A DNA stretch of 64,000 nt from Actinernus sp. WN-2022 (Eukaryota; Cnidaria; Anthozoa; Actiniaria; Actinernidae). How positions within the stretch are numbered: the first letter of the stretch is position 1; every line of letters begins with the position of its first letter. Made by a program: the position numbers and the translations under genes. Location of the stretch: contig JAOWCC010000019.1 of NCBI GenBank assembly GCA_030867875.1, positions 108,938,047 to 109,002,046 on the forward strand, given 5' to 3'. A model generated the notes under the pieces. That model was not told the DNA's origin and searched no databases. It was given only the letters and a program-made list of their open reading frames with translations. Shown here piece after piece: positions 12,145-23,402 of this stretch.

Positions 12145-12685
12145 AAGTACCCCTCAACCCTTTTGCAATTTTTATATATATGAAACTTTGAAAGGCTTTG
12201 AGTACTTCTGCGAAGAAATTTTTGGCTTACAGAGAATACTCTATGTTCTATGCTGGTTTGAAATGGTGAAAATGTGACCTTTCCTGACCCATGACCGCGT
12301 AAGAAAAAGACTGGGTCGATTCCCTATCTGACGTCATCCAGTTCATTCGACTTTGCAATAACTTGAATAAATATTTAGCATTTTGTATAAAATAACTGTT
12401 TTCTTTACTAAAAACTCACAGACTGTGTATATTCTCTGTATATTGATGCTGTTGTGATAGAAAGGCGTCATGGACAATAATGCATTAATGAGGTGACGTA
12501 AGATAGGGAATCGACCCAGGCTTTTTCTTACAAGGTCATGGGTCAGGAGAGGTCACATTTTCACCATTTCAAACAAGCATAAAACATAGAGTATTCTATG
12601 TAAGCCAAATATTTCTTCGCAGAAGTACTCAAAGCCTTTCAGAGTTTCATATATAAAAAAAATGCAAAAAGGTTGAGGGGCACTT
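12145..12685. mobile_element. TA-flanked MITE with very long TIRs (copy 1)
   Basis: Begins AAGTACCCCTCAACC after TA (12143-12144) and ends GGTTGAGGGGCACTT before TA (12686-12687). The two halves are inverted copies of one another for roughly 240 bp, including CTTTGAAAGGCTTTGAGTAC and the GGGTCGATTCCCTATCT segment near the centre. The TA target duplication and long TIRs fit a Tc1/mariner-type foldback MITE. A second, interrupted copy lies at 59985-60918. Confidence 0.75.
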
Positions 12686-13794
12686 TAATAAAATTTTAAA
12701 AGTAGGGAACAAGCAAGATTTGTGCGCGCATATATAAACACATAATTTCAACCTCACCATTTCTGATTTCCGTTCGCGTTCAAAGCAGGGTCAATCACTG
12801 TTCACTTCCAGCTTTTGCGACTCTTGAATTGAAGTCTTAGTAAAGTTCGGCATTGGTTGACTGGTTTAGTCAAGACTTCCCAGTTGTATAATCTCAAGAG
12901 TATTTCATTTTCAGGAGAGGCCTTCGCAGTAAACAATTACAGCCAACATTGCAAACAATCAATCCCTCATTTGACCTCCTCACAGTGTGTGATGGTAATG
13001 AAGAGCATTTCAACAATATCAACAACGCAACACTGCGATCGTATGGCACTTAGATGCATCAGTACAGGCATTTTCTTTCAGTTTCCGTGGATTATTGGAC
13101 CAAAACCATCACTCCTCCGGCCGGCTAGACTAGCTTACTGTGCGATATTTGGATCGCCACATCCCTTTCGTAAATGCGAGAATTATCCATCGAAAGCCCC
13201 TAAAAGTCCTGTCAGCCTTAGAATAACTGAATATCTTGATATTTCATTCGAAGAAACCTTTGGTTTCAGCAAAATAATAGTTATTCGCTACGTTGCTGGT
13301 TTTACCGAGCTTCCACAACCAAGATCTGGCGGGTGCCGGATCTGATTGGTTGATCCTGTCACGTGTTGGGAATCGAACAATGGGCTCCTGTGTAATCTGA
13401 TTGGTTACTGGCGCCAAACAGCGACACACAAAAAAAAATATAATAATAAACCACGCAATTCAATTCTATTGCAGCCTTAATGTAAAAGTATTTTTCACAA
13501 ATTTTTACTCTAAATATTTTACTCTAAATATTTTAGGTAAATAAAAAATAAAATGCAAAAGGGGGGAGGGGGGGTAGAATGAACATCATTTAACCAATAA
13601 TGATTACAGTTATATACTAGCTTAAGACATATTTTTATACTCAATATTCAAAGAAATTATTTCCATAATATACTTTTCCCCTACATAATTTATTCACATA
13701 TCATATTTTATCAAATCATATCCATGGCATAATCACATTAATCAATTTTCATACCACTATTTATATATTTCATATTAACCCACTCTTCAAATTA
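12686..13794. other. Intron 1 sequence, no recognised gene
   Basis: A 162-codon open frame at 12857-13345 has no recognisable domain and I do not call it. The rest is AT-rich with a short G-rich run near 13560. Confidence 0.4.
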
Positions 13795-14451
13795 TCACTC
13801 AACATTTTTAGAATAATTATGAATTGGTGGTGCTTGCTTACACAAGCACACTAACGCATGTTGAGGGATGCCAAATGCATTCCAAACACCATAATATAAA
13901 ACGACCGAAACAACTTCTTTGGAAAATGAGTAATTAATTTGGCATGGTTTCCCAGCCTTGACAACGACGGAAGCGAAGTCCTGATTCTTGAATGTTTTGC
14001 TGAGTGCTGTTGATTCTTTAGGCTTGATATGCTCGAACATGGCAGTCAATTTCTCCACAGAAGTGAACATGATCCGGCAGACTCTCCTGGTCCCAGCTAC
14101 CGTCGCATTCATCCTGACACATTTACATTTCAAAACATCGAACACCTCAAATGGCAGGTTTCTCTTGAAATGTATTCGCCATGGACTTCGGCCATTTGGC
14201 TGCTGCCTCAGTCTTCTGATGACCGTGGAGTTCCACTGGCATAGCTCGCGAGCGAGCATACGATGAGGTTGAGCCAAGTAGTATTTGACATTTGTGTCCC
14301 CACCAAGCGTGTGTTTTTTCAGAACAGCTCTTGTCAACTCCAGCAGTTCTTTTCTGATTTCGGTTGCTTTCTGTTTCTCCCCAAAACTGCTCTCCCTCTC
14401 AAATTCTTCCAACGCAGTGTACACTTTGCCGTAGGCTAAAGCAGCCGCCAT
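13795..14451 (-). CDS. Unknown protein, minus-strand ORF inside intron 1
   Basis: An uninterrupted minus-strand frame of 218 codons. I place the start at 14451 because the ATG there sits in a good context (ACAATGGCG) and gives MAAALAYGKVYTALEEFE; an upstream in-frame ATG at 14496 is possible. The N-terminal third is charged and helical (EFERESSFGEKQKATEIRKELLELTRAVLKK). The middle is basic (NSTVIRRLRQQPNGRSPWRIHFKR) with KCKC, and the C terminus ends HNYSKNVE. I recognise no family. It lies antisense within the PARP14-like intron and abuts the broken end of a minus-strand retrotransposon (14597), so it may be a captured exon, a retrogene or a mobile-element ORF. Confidence 0.4.
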   Translation of the reverse strand: MAAALAYGKVYTALEEFERESSFGEKQKATEIRKELLELTRAVLKKHTLGGDTNVKYYLAQPHRMLARELCQWNSTVIRRLRQQPNGRSPWRIHFKRNLPFEVFDVLKCKCVRMNATVAGTRRVCRIMFTSVEKLTAMFEHIKPKESTALSKTFKNQDFASVVVKAGKPCQINYSFSKEVVSVVLYYGVWNAFGIPQHALVCLCKQAPPIHNYSKNVE

Positions 14452-14596
14452 TGTGATAAATTGAAGCGGTTTTCCGCTGCCGTGACGCGGGCTCAATAAA
14501 ATTAAAAACGCCGATTCGCTTTGTCTCCCAGCCCGGCGTTAACGGCTTGCATTTTCTGACTCGTGCCTCGGCCGAAGGCCTGGCCCGAGTAATAAC

Positions 14597-15816
14597 AGTA
14601 TACCAGTCAACAGTGGAAATGTCATTAATGAATGATTGTTGATTGAAATTAGAGTAATTTATTTTATAGAACTTCATCTTAGAGGGAAGATTACAACATT
14701 TATTGATAATGAGGAAGTTGGGGAGATGGTCTGAGGCATCATTATAATATATTGCCACTAAAAGTATGATGCTCTGCAGAATTAAAAAACATATTATCAA
14801 TCAACGTTGCAGATTGGTTAGTAATTCGTGTGGGTTTAAGAATCTGAGGGTGAAAATAGTAAGTCCCAAGGGAATTAATAAATTGTTCTGTGGCAGGGTG
14901 TGAATCAAAATTCAAAAGATTGATGTTAAAATCACCCATCAGAATACAAAGCTTGTTCTCCTGGTTTATGATTTCGATTATACCATATATATAGTCCAAG
15001 AAAGACTCTAGATTACCATTAGGATGCCTATAAATCACTCCACAGATAATATTCCGTTGTAGGCGATTGTCTAATTCAATCCACAGACCTTCATAGTCTA
15101 TTGTAGAGGTTGAAAACGTCTCTCTTGTTATATATAAGAAAGGTTCTGCTTGACGTAAAAACCGACACCACCAGCATTGGAAAGACTAGGTTGTGAAATG
15201 AATATTCGACCCTCTAAATCAATATTAGTAATTTGCTCCTTATTGCAAATCATTTTGGTTTCAGAAATACCAATTAATGAAAATGTTTGGTTAAGTTCAG
15301 ATAATAAATTATGTAAATTATCTAAGTTTGCAGAGAGACTTCTAATATTCCAATGGAGAGCAGAAAATGTTTGATTGGACTGAAACATATTTTGTATGTC
15401 CAGTTGTCACTAGAGTGAAACTCATGTACAAAATAATATTTGAAGTTAGTAAAGGAGGGAAGGCAAAGATCAGCATCAATGTTATTAAGGCAAGGAATAT
15501 TATTTACGCTGTTAGATAATTCAAGGCAAGGCAAGGAATCAAGCCGTAAATCACAAATATGTGTAGAACACAGACAGTCACTATTGGAATTAAATGACCA
15601 TTCGATTAATTCTGTTTTGCTTAGACTACTGAATGGAAGTACTTCACTCAAGCAAATATTACAATACCATAGATCATTTGTAATAGAATAGTGATGGTAA
15701 ATTTTAAAGGATAACATTGAGCATTTCAAATGGAACCACATATCACATATATCACATTGTATTGCTCTCACGTTATCTTTAACAAGTTTTAGACATTTTG
15801 GGCATTTATCTACCAT
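14597..15816 (-). pseudogene. Non-LTR retrotransposon ORF2: PHD-type finger and endonuclease, RT missing
   Basis: Minus strand. The start MVDKCPKCLKLV leads into a PHD-like finger (C-x2-C, C-x2-C, WFHLKC, WYC-x2-C). It is followed after a frame break by an apurinic-type endonuclease: LHWNIRSL, IGISETK and GGVGFYV (15128-15388), then GDFNINLL and LIDNMFF (14742-15038), and finally SDHLPNF near 14720. At least two frame changes separate these parts. The element stops at about 14597, before any RT motif. LINE copies usually lose their 5' end, so loss of the 3' half points to a later deletion or rearrangement. Confidence 0.8.
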
Positions 15817-16035
15817 TTAATTATGAATGTCACGGTATAAGTGATCGAAATAAGCTTAAGTGTCGAGGAAATAAAGCTATATTTGAATAAACAGACAAAC
15901 CGGTAAGTCCTATCATTGCTATTTACTCTTGTTCTCCATCTGAAGAGTCTGAGTTCATGGTCTTTACTGTGGTAATAACCACTGGCTGCTCCTCCACCGA
16001 CTGCTAGAACAGGTGCATGTCGGCCCGGCCTAGAT

Positions 16036-16796
16036 CTAGGCCTTTAGATAGAGACGATCCAGAGACCTATGGTCCTTGATCAGTTTGGCAGCGGCATGCT
16101 CATCTTTCCTTACGAATATCTTTCCCGCTTGAGTCCATACGAATTTGATATTGAGATCTTTGCGGGCTTTCAAACAGTTGTTAAACAAGTCACGGTTTCT
16201 TTTTGTTAAACTCTCCGAAATGTATACACTGTTCTCGGTCACACGACTGAGTCCAATGTCCTTGGTCGTTTTGTCCCGAAGATTCTTCCTTCCCTTGTAG
16301 AATTTGTCACGTACATCGCGCAGTACGGCAAATTTTACGATAATAACAGAATCCCAAGAAGATTCCAATTTAGAAGGTTTAATCCCTGCTAGTCGACGAC
16401 TAACTGAGATGTCACCCAAGATCAACAGGAACACCAATACACTCGCCTATGATTTGCACGATGGAGTTTGTGTCCTCTCCGTCTTGCATCGGCACCCCCC
16501 TGACTTCTAGGCAGTCTGCGCGAGTATTGTTCCAAATAATCTGAACTAATCTCTTGCGTATTCATCTTTCCTTGTATCTGTCGAATATCGGCTTTAAGCG
16601 AATCGTTTTCGAGGTTTAAATCTTGACTTTGCTTCCTTAGGGTTTACACGTTATTCTTGAGATCTTCGTACTGGGCGCTCAGAAACCCAATTGATTTCAC
16701 GAGGTCGGCGACCGTTGATTTCAATTCACGAACTTGATAAAACACAGGCTGAAGTTTCCTATCAAATAACTTCTCCAGGATTCCCTCTGATGCCAT
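16036..16796 (-). pseudogene. Non-LTR retrotransposon ORF1 (coiled coil plus C-terminal domain)
   Basis: Minus strand, upstream of the ORF2 remnant and part of the same element. The ATG at 16796 gives MASEGILEKLFDRKLQPV, then a heptad-like coiled coil interrupted by a stop (NNV-stop-TLRKQSQ). After a frameshift comes the segment DISVSRRLAGIKPSK, VRDKFYKGRKNL and FVWTQAGKIFVRKDE, which matches the RNA-binding C-terminal layout of L1-like ORF1 proteins. The 5' UTR extends to about 16915. ORF1 is dead because of the stop and the frameshift. Confidence 0.75.
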
Positions 16797-16915
16797 AGCT
16801 AATTACTAAACATAATATATAACTAAAAGCACATGTAAAACTATAGCCGGAAAACGTACATTCAAACGGAGAGAGAAAAAATCACCTCCGCCATCTTCTC
16901 TGACCCAGGCCACCA

Positions 16916-17380
16916 CCTTTTACCACTTTACCACTATTTCATTTCAGAGAAAAGGGTTAAAAAGGGCTCATACAAAGAAATGTTTTGCTCCTAAGAATCA
17001 AAATGTTCTTACAAAAATACATATTTCACATAATATAGCAACAACAACTGCTTAGCTTGGTCCTGTAGAAGACTAGTTTTATTCGTCAAAACAATGACTT
17101 AAATTAAATCGACCTCATATCTTTGACATAGTATATTGGCCCTGCAGTTTGAAATGCCTTATTAGAGTTTAATGTTTGCACCAATAACCTCAATGTCTGT
17201 CTCTAAATTAAACACTGTTAAAAACTTGCCCAGCATCAAGCAGTTAAATGCAAACACTGTGACTGCAAAGCATGCTGGGAAACTGAACCATATGGCGGCA
17301 TGGGTCTCCCCTCATCTCTATTTAAAATGAATATATATGACCCTCCATGCGAAAACCCGGCTTAATCAAACTGGCGTTTG
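16916..17380. other. Intron 1, nothing recognised
   Basis: AT-rich, short frames only; no repeat structure noticed. Confidence 0.4.
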
Positions 17381-17382
17381 AA

Positions 17383-17690
17383 TGGATTTCAACGCATTCT
17401 CAATGCGTTTTCAATGCGTTCTCAATGCATTGCAATGCATCGGAAATGTTTCTCAACGCGTTGTCAACTTTTCACAACGATCTGAAATAACGTTGAAATG
17501 TTTTCCTAAAGTTGTGGAATGCATTGTCAACGTTTCACAACAATCTGATAGAACATTGAAACGCATTCGTAATGTTTGAGAATGCTTTGTCAACTTTCCA
17601 TAACGATCCGATAAAACGTTAATTTAGAATTCGTAATGTTTGACAACGTGCCTTTTTGTGATCACGTTTTCACAACGATCTGATAGAATG
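17383..17690. repeat. Degenerate satellite, about 66-70 bp period
   Basis: Begins with short CAATGCGTTCT-type repeats, then about four diverged copies of a unit containing TTTTCACAACGATCTGA, a variant of AACGTTGAAACG, and ATTCGTAATGTTTG. The open frame at 17382-17579 is a by-product of the repeat. A short GATACGG-type repeat follows near 17740-17790. Confidence 0.6.
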
Positions 17691-18104
17691 TTCAAAACCT
17701 TTCGCATTCGGCTTGGTATATAACGTGTTACGCAATACAATGATACGGAGATACCAAGATACAGTGGTATAGTGATACGGTGATACGAAGATCTCAAAAT
17801 TTCCTTCAAAATTTAAAAAAATATAGAAAAAATATTTTCCCACAGAAATGTAGTTTTGGCTAGCAGCAATTGTTCACATACCAACAACTGTTTTAAAAAA
17901 TAGGTACCCAAGGGGTACATGTGTCTACTGTATTTTTGTCTTCTTAAATTTGGGAGTTACAGGCCTGAAATATTCAACGATACAGTAGTTATAATCACAG
18001 ATCATAGTAGTTGAATACTGAAATAAGTTTTTTTCAAAGTGTACCTATGTGGCAAGCTAAAAAATCAGCCTAGGAATCTTTTGTCTTGTTTACATCCTTT
18101 TTTT

Positions 18105-18127
18105 GGGGGGGGGGGGGGGGGGGGGGG
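18105..18127. repeat. Poly-G tract, 23 nt
   Basis: Uninterrupted run of 23 G on the + strand; a strong quadruplex or slippage site. Compare the C runs at 18672-18690 and 20033-20052. Confidence 0.9.
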
Positions 18128-18136
18128 TGGTCAACG

Positions 18137-18335
18137 ATTAAGAAATAGAAAACATTTCCTGTGTTTCTAGAGTTATAGAAATACGAGTGGAAGTTTGGGA
18201 GAATGAGAAATGGCAGTGAGAACATGAGCCCAAAGGGCGGGTGTTTCCACAGCTATTTCGAGTTCCTCCAAACTTCCACAAGTGTTTCTATAATCTATAA
18301 AAACAAGGGGAAAATGTTTTCTATTTCCTTTATAT
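18137..18335. mobile_element. Short MITE with about 60 bp inverted ends
   Basis: The left arm AAGAAATAGAAAACATTT... continues to GAGTGGAAGTTTGGGAG. Its inverted copy runs from CTCCAAACTTCCACAAG to GTTTTCTATTTCC. The arms are imperfect. The centre is about 60 bp without coding content. Confidence 0.55.
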
Positions 18336-18671
18336 TAAATAACCCACAGAAAATAAGTACAATAATGGCAAATCACGCATTTATTAGTATTACAAAAATG
18401 TAAATTCTCCTAACCACGCAATCAAAACGTCATCAACTGATCACTAGCTCAAGTGCGCACTCAACTTATAGAGTTATAGAAACACAGCTTTCAGCCAATC
18501 AGAGCGCATGTACATGTACTATTGACTCTAATTTATAAAGTTTTGTACTGGGAGGCTCCGCCCCGAGGTCCAAACCCTTACCCCTTTTATATACCAATTT
18601 TTTTCCTACTTTACAAGTTAGCAAAACGATTTATTTTAAGTTTGCAGCCTGTTTCAATATTTCTGATTCCA

Positions 18672-18716
18672 CCCCCCCCCCCCCCCCCCCTCCAAAAAAC
18701 AATGGTCCGTCCCTAA
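18672..18716. repeat. Poly-C tract with AATGGTCCGTCCCTAA end
   Basis: Nineteen C followed by a short A-rich spacer and AATGGTCCGTCCCTAA (18701-18716). The same terminal word follows another C run at 20033-20052 (word at 20079-20094), so both are probably ends of one interspersed family. Confidence 0.6.
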
Positions 18717-18856
18717 TAAGAAATAGAAAGGTGTTGGGCAAAGCATTAACAAAAGTAAATTGATATACAATTGGGTGTATAGTTTACTCCTTTTTTTCAA
18801 AGAAATTAAGGCTTATTATTATGCATGTTCCAGTAAACAAAGTAAATAATTGAATT

Positions 18857-19310
18857 GAGGTTATTTTAGTTTTATTAGCATTTCAACTTTTGAATAACAT
18901 CTTTTTTTACTTCGATAATTTATGTTCCTGAAATAATTACATAAATTGTATAACTGATCAGAACAAGGCGCCTTCAATACAGTGATTGCAATAAACTTGT
19001 ATAAGTATTAGTCGACTAATAGACACTGCATGATGCGCTGATTCTATTTTCATTCAGACAGATTTATTGCAATCACTGTACTGGAACTGACTGTAACAAT
19101 GCATAAGTATCTGTGAACTGTATGTAATAACCTTTACCATTTCAAATTCTGAATAAAATCTTTTTTAACTTCGATAATTTATGTTCCTGAAATAATTACG
19201 TAAATTGTATAGCTAATCACTGAGAACAAGGTGACTTCAATACAGTGATTGCAATAAACTTGCAAAAGTATTACTTGACTAATAGACACTGCATGATGCG
19301 TTGATTTTTT
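18857..19310. repeat. Two tandem copies of a roughly 265 bp sequence
   Basis: Segments 18857-19060 and 19127-19310 share ACTTCGATAATTTATGTTCC, AATACAGTGATTGCAATAAA and AATAGACACTGCATGATGCG with scattered substitutions. An inverted copy of the CAGTGATTGCAATAAA segment lies between them (near 19065-19085), so the region can also form a hairpin. Confidence 0.65.
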
Positions 19311-19319
19311 TCCCCAGAC

Positions 19320-20450
19320 ATATTCATATTTGCCGTGCTGTTTCAGGACCTTTCAGACTCCTGCAAATCGCTGTCACTGGCATTTAAGGCCTTTGATTCC
19401 TGTGCTCTTCCTTTGTCATTTATAGGTGTTCGCTTTGGCTTTGTCCCTCAAGGACTTTTCGTCTTTTCCATTTTCCAAGTCATAAGAAAACTAGAACCGG
19501 CTATACAATGTTCTCGATGTGGCGCGTAGCTTTGATCGGAAATCCGACATTGCATTGTCGGGAAATCTTGTGCTATTTTCTACGCTTTCGATCTTCAACC
19601 AAAATAGAATTTTTAAAAAGCTCTATTTATTCGATTTGTCTGCATTTTTTACAAAATGTCAATAGACCAGTTCGCGGTAAATTCTGACATTTGGAAAGGG
19701 TGCAAACATGGCGCGAAATACAGTGTTTGTATGGGAGTCGATGGGAATACGATGCCAAATAAAATCCGTAAAATCGAATTTCTGAAAATGTATTCAGATA
19801 CAAACTTAAGATACCAGGTAAAAGATTAACATATCAAAATTTGAGGAATGTAGCTGTGCTGGGAAGCGTGCAATCGTGTTTTCAGTTTTCCATACATTGT
19901 CTGTAAAAACGAGTCAAATTCCACGTGAAAATTTACAACTTAAAAAAAATCGTGCAAGGTTCTGATGCCAGAAAAAAGTTCTTGTAGCAACTGAGAAGTC
20001 GTAAAAAAAAATTCGAGCAAAACAAACCGCCTCCCCCCCCCCCCCCCCCCCCACCCCCCACCCCTCCATCAATGTTCAAATGGTCCGTCCCTAAATCTAG
20101 TTGCCAATGAGAATAGAGCTTTCAGCGTTAATTTCGAATTTGTGTTGCAAAAACGTTTCTTCAACAAGGGCAATAAAGTGGTTCAATGTTAAAAGCGTAA
20201 CGTTTAAAAGTTAAAATTAAATAACAAAATAGTCAGACAAAGCATTCATGCTGAAAGATAATACCGTTAAATTAGCGTCACGCCACGGCTGCAAGAGCTC
20301 AAGTGACCCATACAACAGTCCGTTTCAAACTGAAACCTGTATTTAGCGGGGCCATTTCGCGTCCGCTTAAAAAAAAGGAAATTTGAATGTTCGTATCACT
20401 GTCAGGAGAGTAGCTAGCCATTTTTTCCCTTTAAGCTCCGAAGGTACATG
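19320..20450. other. Intron 1, no gene; contains a 20-nt poly-C tract
   Basis: No recognisable coding sequence. The C run at 20033-20052 and the AATGGTCCGTCCCTAA word at 20079-20094 repeat the structure at 18672-18716. Confidence 0.45.
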
Positions 20451-20822
20451 TCACTGGTTAGCTCAGTTGGTAGAGCACGGTCTAGAGTGCGGGAGGTCGG
20501 GGGTTCGAATCCCGGCCGCGTCCTTGGGCAGGGACATTTATAAGCCGTTGGCCTTGTCTCCTTCTACTTCTAATCAGTATTTGAAGGGGACGTGAAAGAA
20601 CCTGTTGTACTACTCGAAAAAGAGCAGGGGATTGTCACCCGGTATAGCAGCCTGGCCATTGCACTAACCACACTCAACATTGTAAACTGTGTGGCAGCTA
20701 TTAGCGCCGTGAAGCAGTCCGAAAACATTCACTGACGGGATGTGTCAGTCATATGTAAAGCGCCATGAAACTGTGGTTGATATGGCGCTATATAAATGTG
20801 GCCATTATTATTATTATTATTA
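20451..20822 (+). mobile_element. tRNA-derived SINE with ATT tail
   Basis: The head is tRNA-like with an A box (TTAGCTCAGTTGG, 20458-20470) and a B box (GGTTCGAATCC, 20502-20512), spaced as in a pol III promoter. The body contains CACTGACGGGATGTGTCAGT and GGCGCTATATAAATG and ends in an ATT microsatellite near 20804-20822. It is a SINE and not a functional tRNA, because the acceptor stem does not close and a long unrelated body follows. Confidence 0.8.
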
Positions 20823-20825
20823 CAA

Positions 20826-21608
20826 ACCGAACGAGCGCTGAAGGCGCGAGTCCCTATGGGTCTCCCCAAGTAATTTTTGAAATCTACAAGCTCTGAAATG
20901 CTATTCCTCGTTAATGAACCTTAAATCAAGAGAAAATGTTACAAATGGACAAAATCTCGCCGTATTCGCCATACTCATTCAAGGGTTAGAGTTGAGTTTA
21001 TAATAAAAGTTATAGAAAATAGAAAAATTCCTGCTACATCAAAAAAAAATCAAATACAAACCTTTCAAACCAGTATTTTTGACCCGTAAGGTTATAATGA
21101 GTATTTAGTAGCATTGATCAGGTTGCATATCATGTAACATAAGCTGGCGTAGTTTTAGTGTTAACGAACTAATTTTCCAAACGACACTTGAAACTTTTCA
21201 GTCGCACTTACGTGGAAACCGTAATAAACAACGTGTAATTATGATGGGAAAGACTTGCTGGTGTGAAACAACGATTCTAATTTTGTTGTCTGCTTGCATG
21301 TTCGTGATCAGAAGATCTTGTTTAATACGCTTGTGTAAGAAGTTCGTAATTTGAAAAACATGATCTTTGAAGTCCGTGAACATTCTGACTGCTCAGAAAA
21401 TAAATATGTGCGAGACGGCAGAATTGTAGTGCTGATGCGCGTAAATTGTGCCATAGCCAGAACTAATCTCATAACGATCGACGCTTTTGCTGCCCTGGTC
21501 CCAGTGGCTTTCACCAAAGCACTTCGCGGCGTCCTACTAATTAGCGTGATATCATTTTCTCCTGATTGGTCAACCCATTCAAGCGTGACTAAAGTGTTTC
21601 CGGTATTG
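20826..21608. other. Intron 1, nothing recognised
   Basis: Open frames of about 100 codons exist on both strands at 21308-21662, overlapping each other and running into the MITE at 21609; no domain is seen. Confidence 0.4.
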
Positions 21609-22022
21609 GCCGGTAACAAAACGAGCAGGGGACTGGAACCTAGTTTATCAGAATTACTCTAATTCTAAAATGAAGTTCAACACATGATAGAGCACGTTGA
21701 AATTAGCATGTGTGCTAAGTTTGACGTGATTGAAGTAAATCTTGTCTGAATTATAAGCCATTGAAATTTATTTGTCCCTCCAAAATTTTACAATGATTGT
21801 ATGGTTTGGAGGGACAACGTTAAAAAATAAGAGAGTTTGTATGGGAAAATTGACATATTTGAAGCCTTCTAGCAATGTCAATATTGAACCAAAGTTCACC
21901 AAACTTTCCAGACTAGCTAAGATTGATCTGTTCTTTTGGAAAATAATGCTCACTTTGACTAGTTATTAATTGAATTAGTTTTACTGACTCGGTTCCAGTC
22001 CCCTGCTCGTTTTGTTACTGGC
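21609..22022. mobile_element. MITE with TIR GCCRGTAACAAAACGAGC (copy 1)
   Basis: Left end GCCGGTAACAAAACGAGCAG, right end the inverted GTTTTGTTACTGGC; inner parts (GGGGACTGGAACC) also match. It is 414 bp and non-coding. A second copy of the same size is nested inside another MITE at 60080-60490. Confidence 0.75.
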
Positions 22023-22747
22023 TAATTGAGACCTAGGCTCGGTTTCATCCGTTGGGGTGTCGTTTCTCCAACCCCTCCCCCTTAACGGCTGGGCCGTGAC
22101 GTCATCTGATTAACTTCAATGTTATTCATTTATTTGCGTGTAGAGTTGGTTCGATTCCGCGTAAACTTTCAAAACACATTGGAATTCTTTAAACTAAAAC
22201 TCCAAGTGTGAAATTAATTCGACGTACAACCCCTCCCATTTAAGTCGGACCTCATCAGCAATTTCCGGCTATTTTTAACACAACCCCCCTCCCCCATTTC
22301 AATGTTGGTTTTCGAGAAGACCGAAATATTGCATTTCTATCCCGACATTGTGAAGGGGGAGGGGGACAAGCGAAGTCATAAAAAATATGACATATCGTTC
22401 ACGGTTGCTTGCTTGAACAATTCATAAAAAATACCGACGATCTGTCAGAGGAGTTAATTCAGTGTTCTAAATGGCCCTATTTTGTCAGGCGGTCCGTACT
22501 TGAATGGCGAAGGTTGTCTGAGGCGAGATTCTAGGTAGCTCACATGGTATAATTGTTGATAACAATTTAACGAAAACAGCTCAAAATGAGAGGCGGTAGT
22601 AAGCACTTGGTGGAAATACGGGTGGGCTTGTCAATTGGAAATTTTATGAAAAAGCCCGATACCCCGGGAGAAAAAAAATATCCGAGGGCGTATCCAAATA
22701 TTTTACTTGCAATTACAATAAATAATTCAGTCAAATAATTCAGTCAA
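22023..22747. other. Intron 1 end, no acceptor found
   Basis: No exon recognised. The normal exon B acceptor and its microsatellite tract are missing here; the sequence before the broken exon copy is AT-rich with a short duplicated word (AATTCAGTCAAAT). Confidence 0.5.
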
Positions 22748-23014
22748 ATCATGCTCTTGACGAGTGTCCGCTAACCGTATGTCTTGTACAGCCGTCTATT
22801 GCAGAAGAAGCTCCAGAGCTATCTCGACCCCTAGATGCATCCACCGAGAACGAGTCCAGAGTTGTCCTCGTATCAGGATTGGCTGCGGTCACAGCACAAG
22901 ACGCTGTGTTGAACTTCTTTGAGAACACGCAGCGATCGGGAGGTGGAGAGATAGAGGACCTTCAGATGAACAAAGAAAGTAGAACGGCAGAGATTACATT
23001 TTGTAGTGCTGATG
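22748..23014 (+). pseudogene. PARP14-like: PARP14-like exon B, broken copy B0
   Basis: Matches the intact exon B copies over their last 267 bases without an indel, and keeps the donor (GCTGATG|GTGGGC). The first 27 bases of the exon and its acceptor are replaced by unrelated AT-rich sequence. The two nearby CAG trinucleotides would give the wrong phase (4 or 17 bases before the homologous part, where a multiple of 3 is needed). Its substitutions relative to the others (EEAPELSR, VTAQDA, ENTQRS) make it the most diverged copy. Probably not spliced as a normal coding exon. Confidence 0.75.
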
Positions 23015-23161
23015 GTGGGCTAACATTTCTGTTTTTGGTTTTGATTTGGTAAAATAGACTCTCAATAGCTTAAAAATATTAACTTAATGCTACCTTAAGG
23101 GCCCATTGACATATTCCGTTGCTACCCAACACCTTTGCTATGCTCGCAGTAGCAGATCCGA

Positions 23162-23402
23162 GTGAGCCAAGGTTTTTACTTTTTGACTGCAACGTATAAC
23201 CCCACGGGGAACGACGGGACATGCCTTACAATATCCTAGAAGGGAGATACGTCACGCGACATTTTTCGCGACTCATAAAGACTCAACCCCTTAGAAACCC
23301 CGAAGGTTTTTTTTTGTCAAACTAAATGTTCCTGGTACCTCCCCTACTGAGTCGTTTTTTGGTCAACAACGTTGCAGCGAAAAAGTAAACACCTCGGCTC
23401 AC
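23162..23402. mobile_element. MITE with TIR GTGAGCCRAGGT (also at 31288-31527, inverted)
   Basis: Left GTGAGCCAAGGTTTTTACTT and right inverted GTGAGCCGAGGTGTTTACTT bound 241 bp. The same element occurs in U2 at 31288-31527 in the opposite orientation together with its flanks, and is absent from U3-U5. Confidence 0.65.

Noticed and set aside
12857..13345. 162-codon + strand ORF
   Set aside because: No recognisable domain, no sensible splice neighbours, and composition like the surrounding intron.
20451..20522. Functional tRNA gene
   Set aside because: A and B boxes are good, but the ends do not form an acceptor stem and a long SINE body with an ATT tail follows.
21308..21662. Overlapping 103-codon ORFs on both strands
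   Set aside because: Mutually antisense frames without a domain, running into a MITE end.
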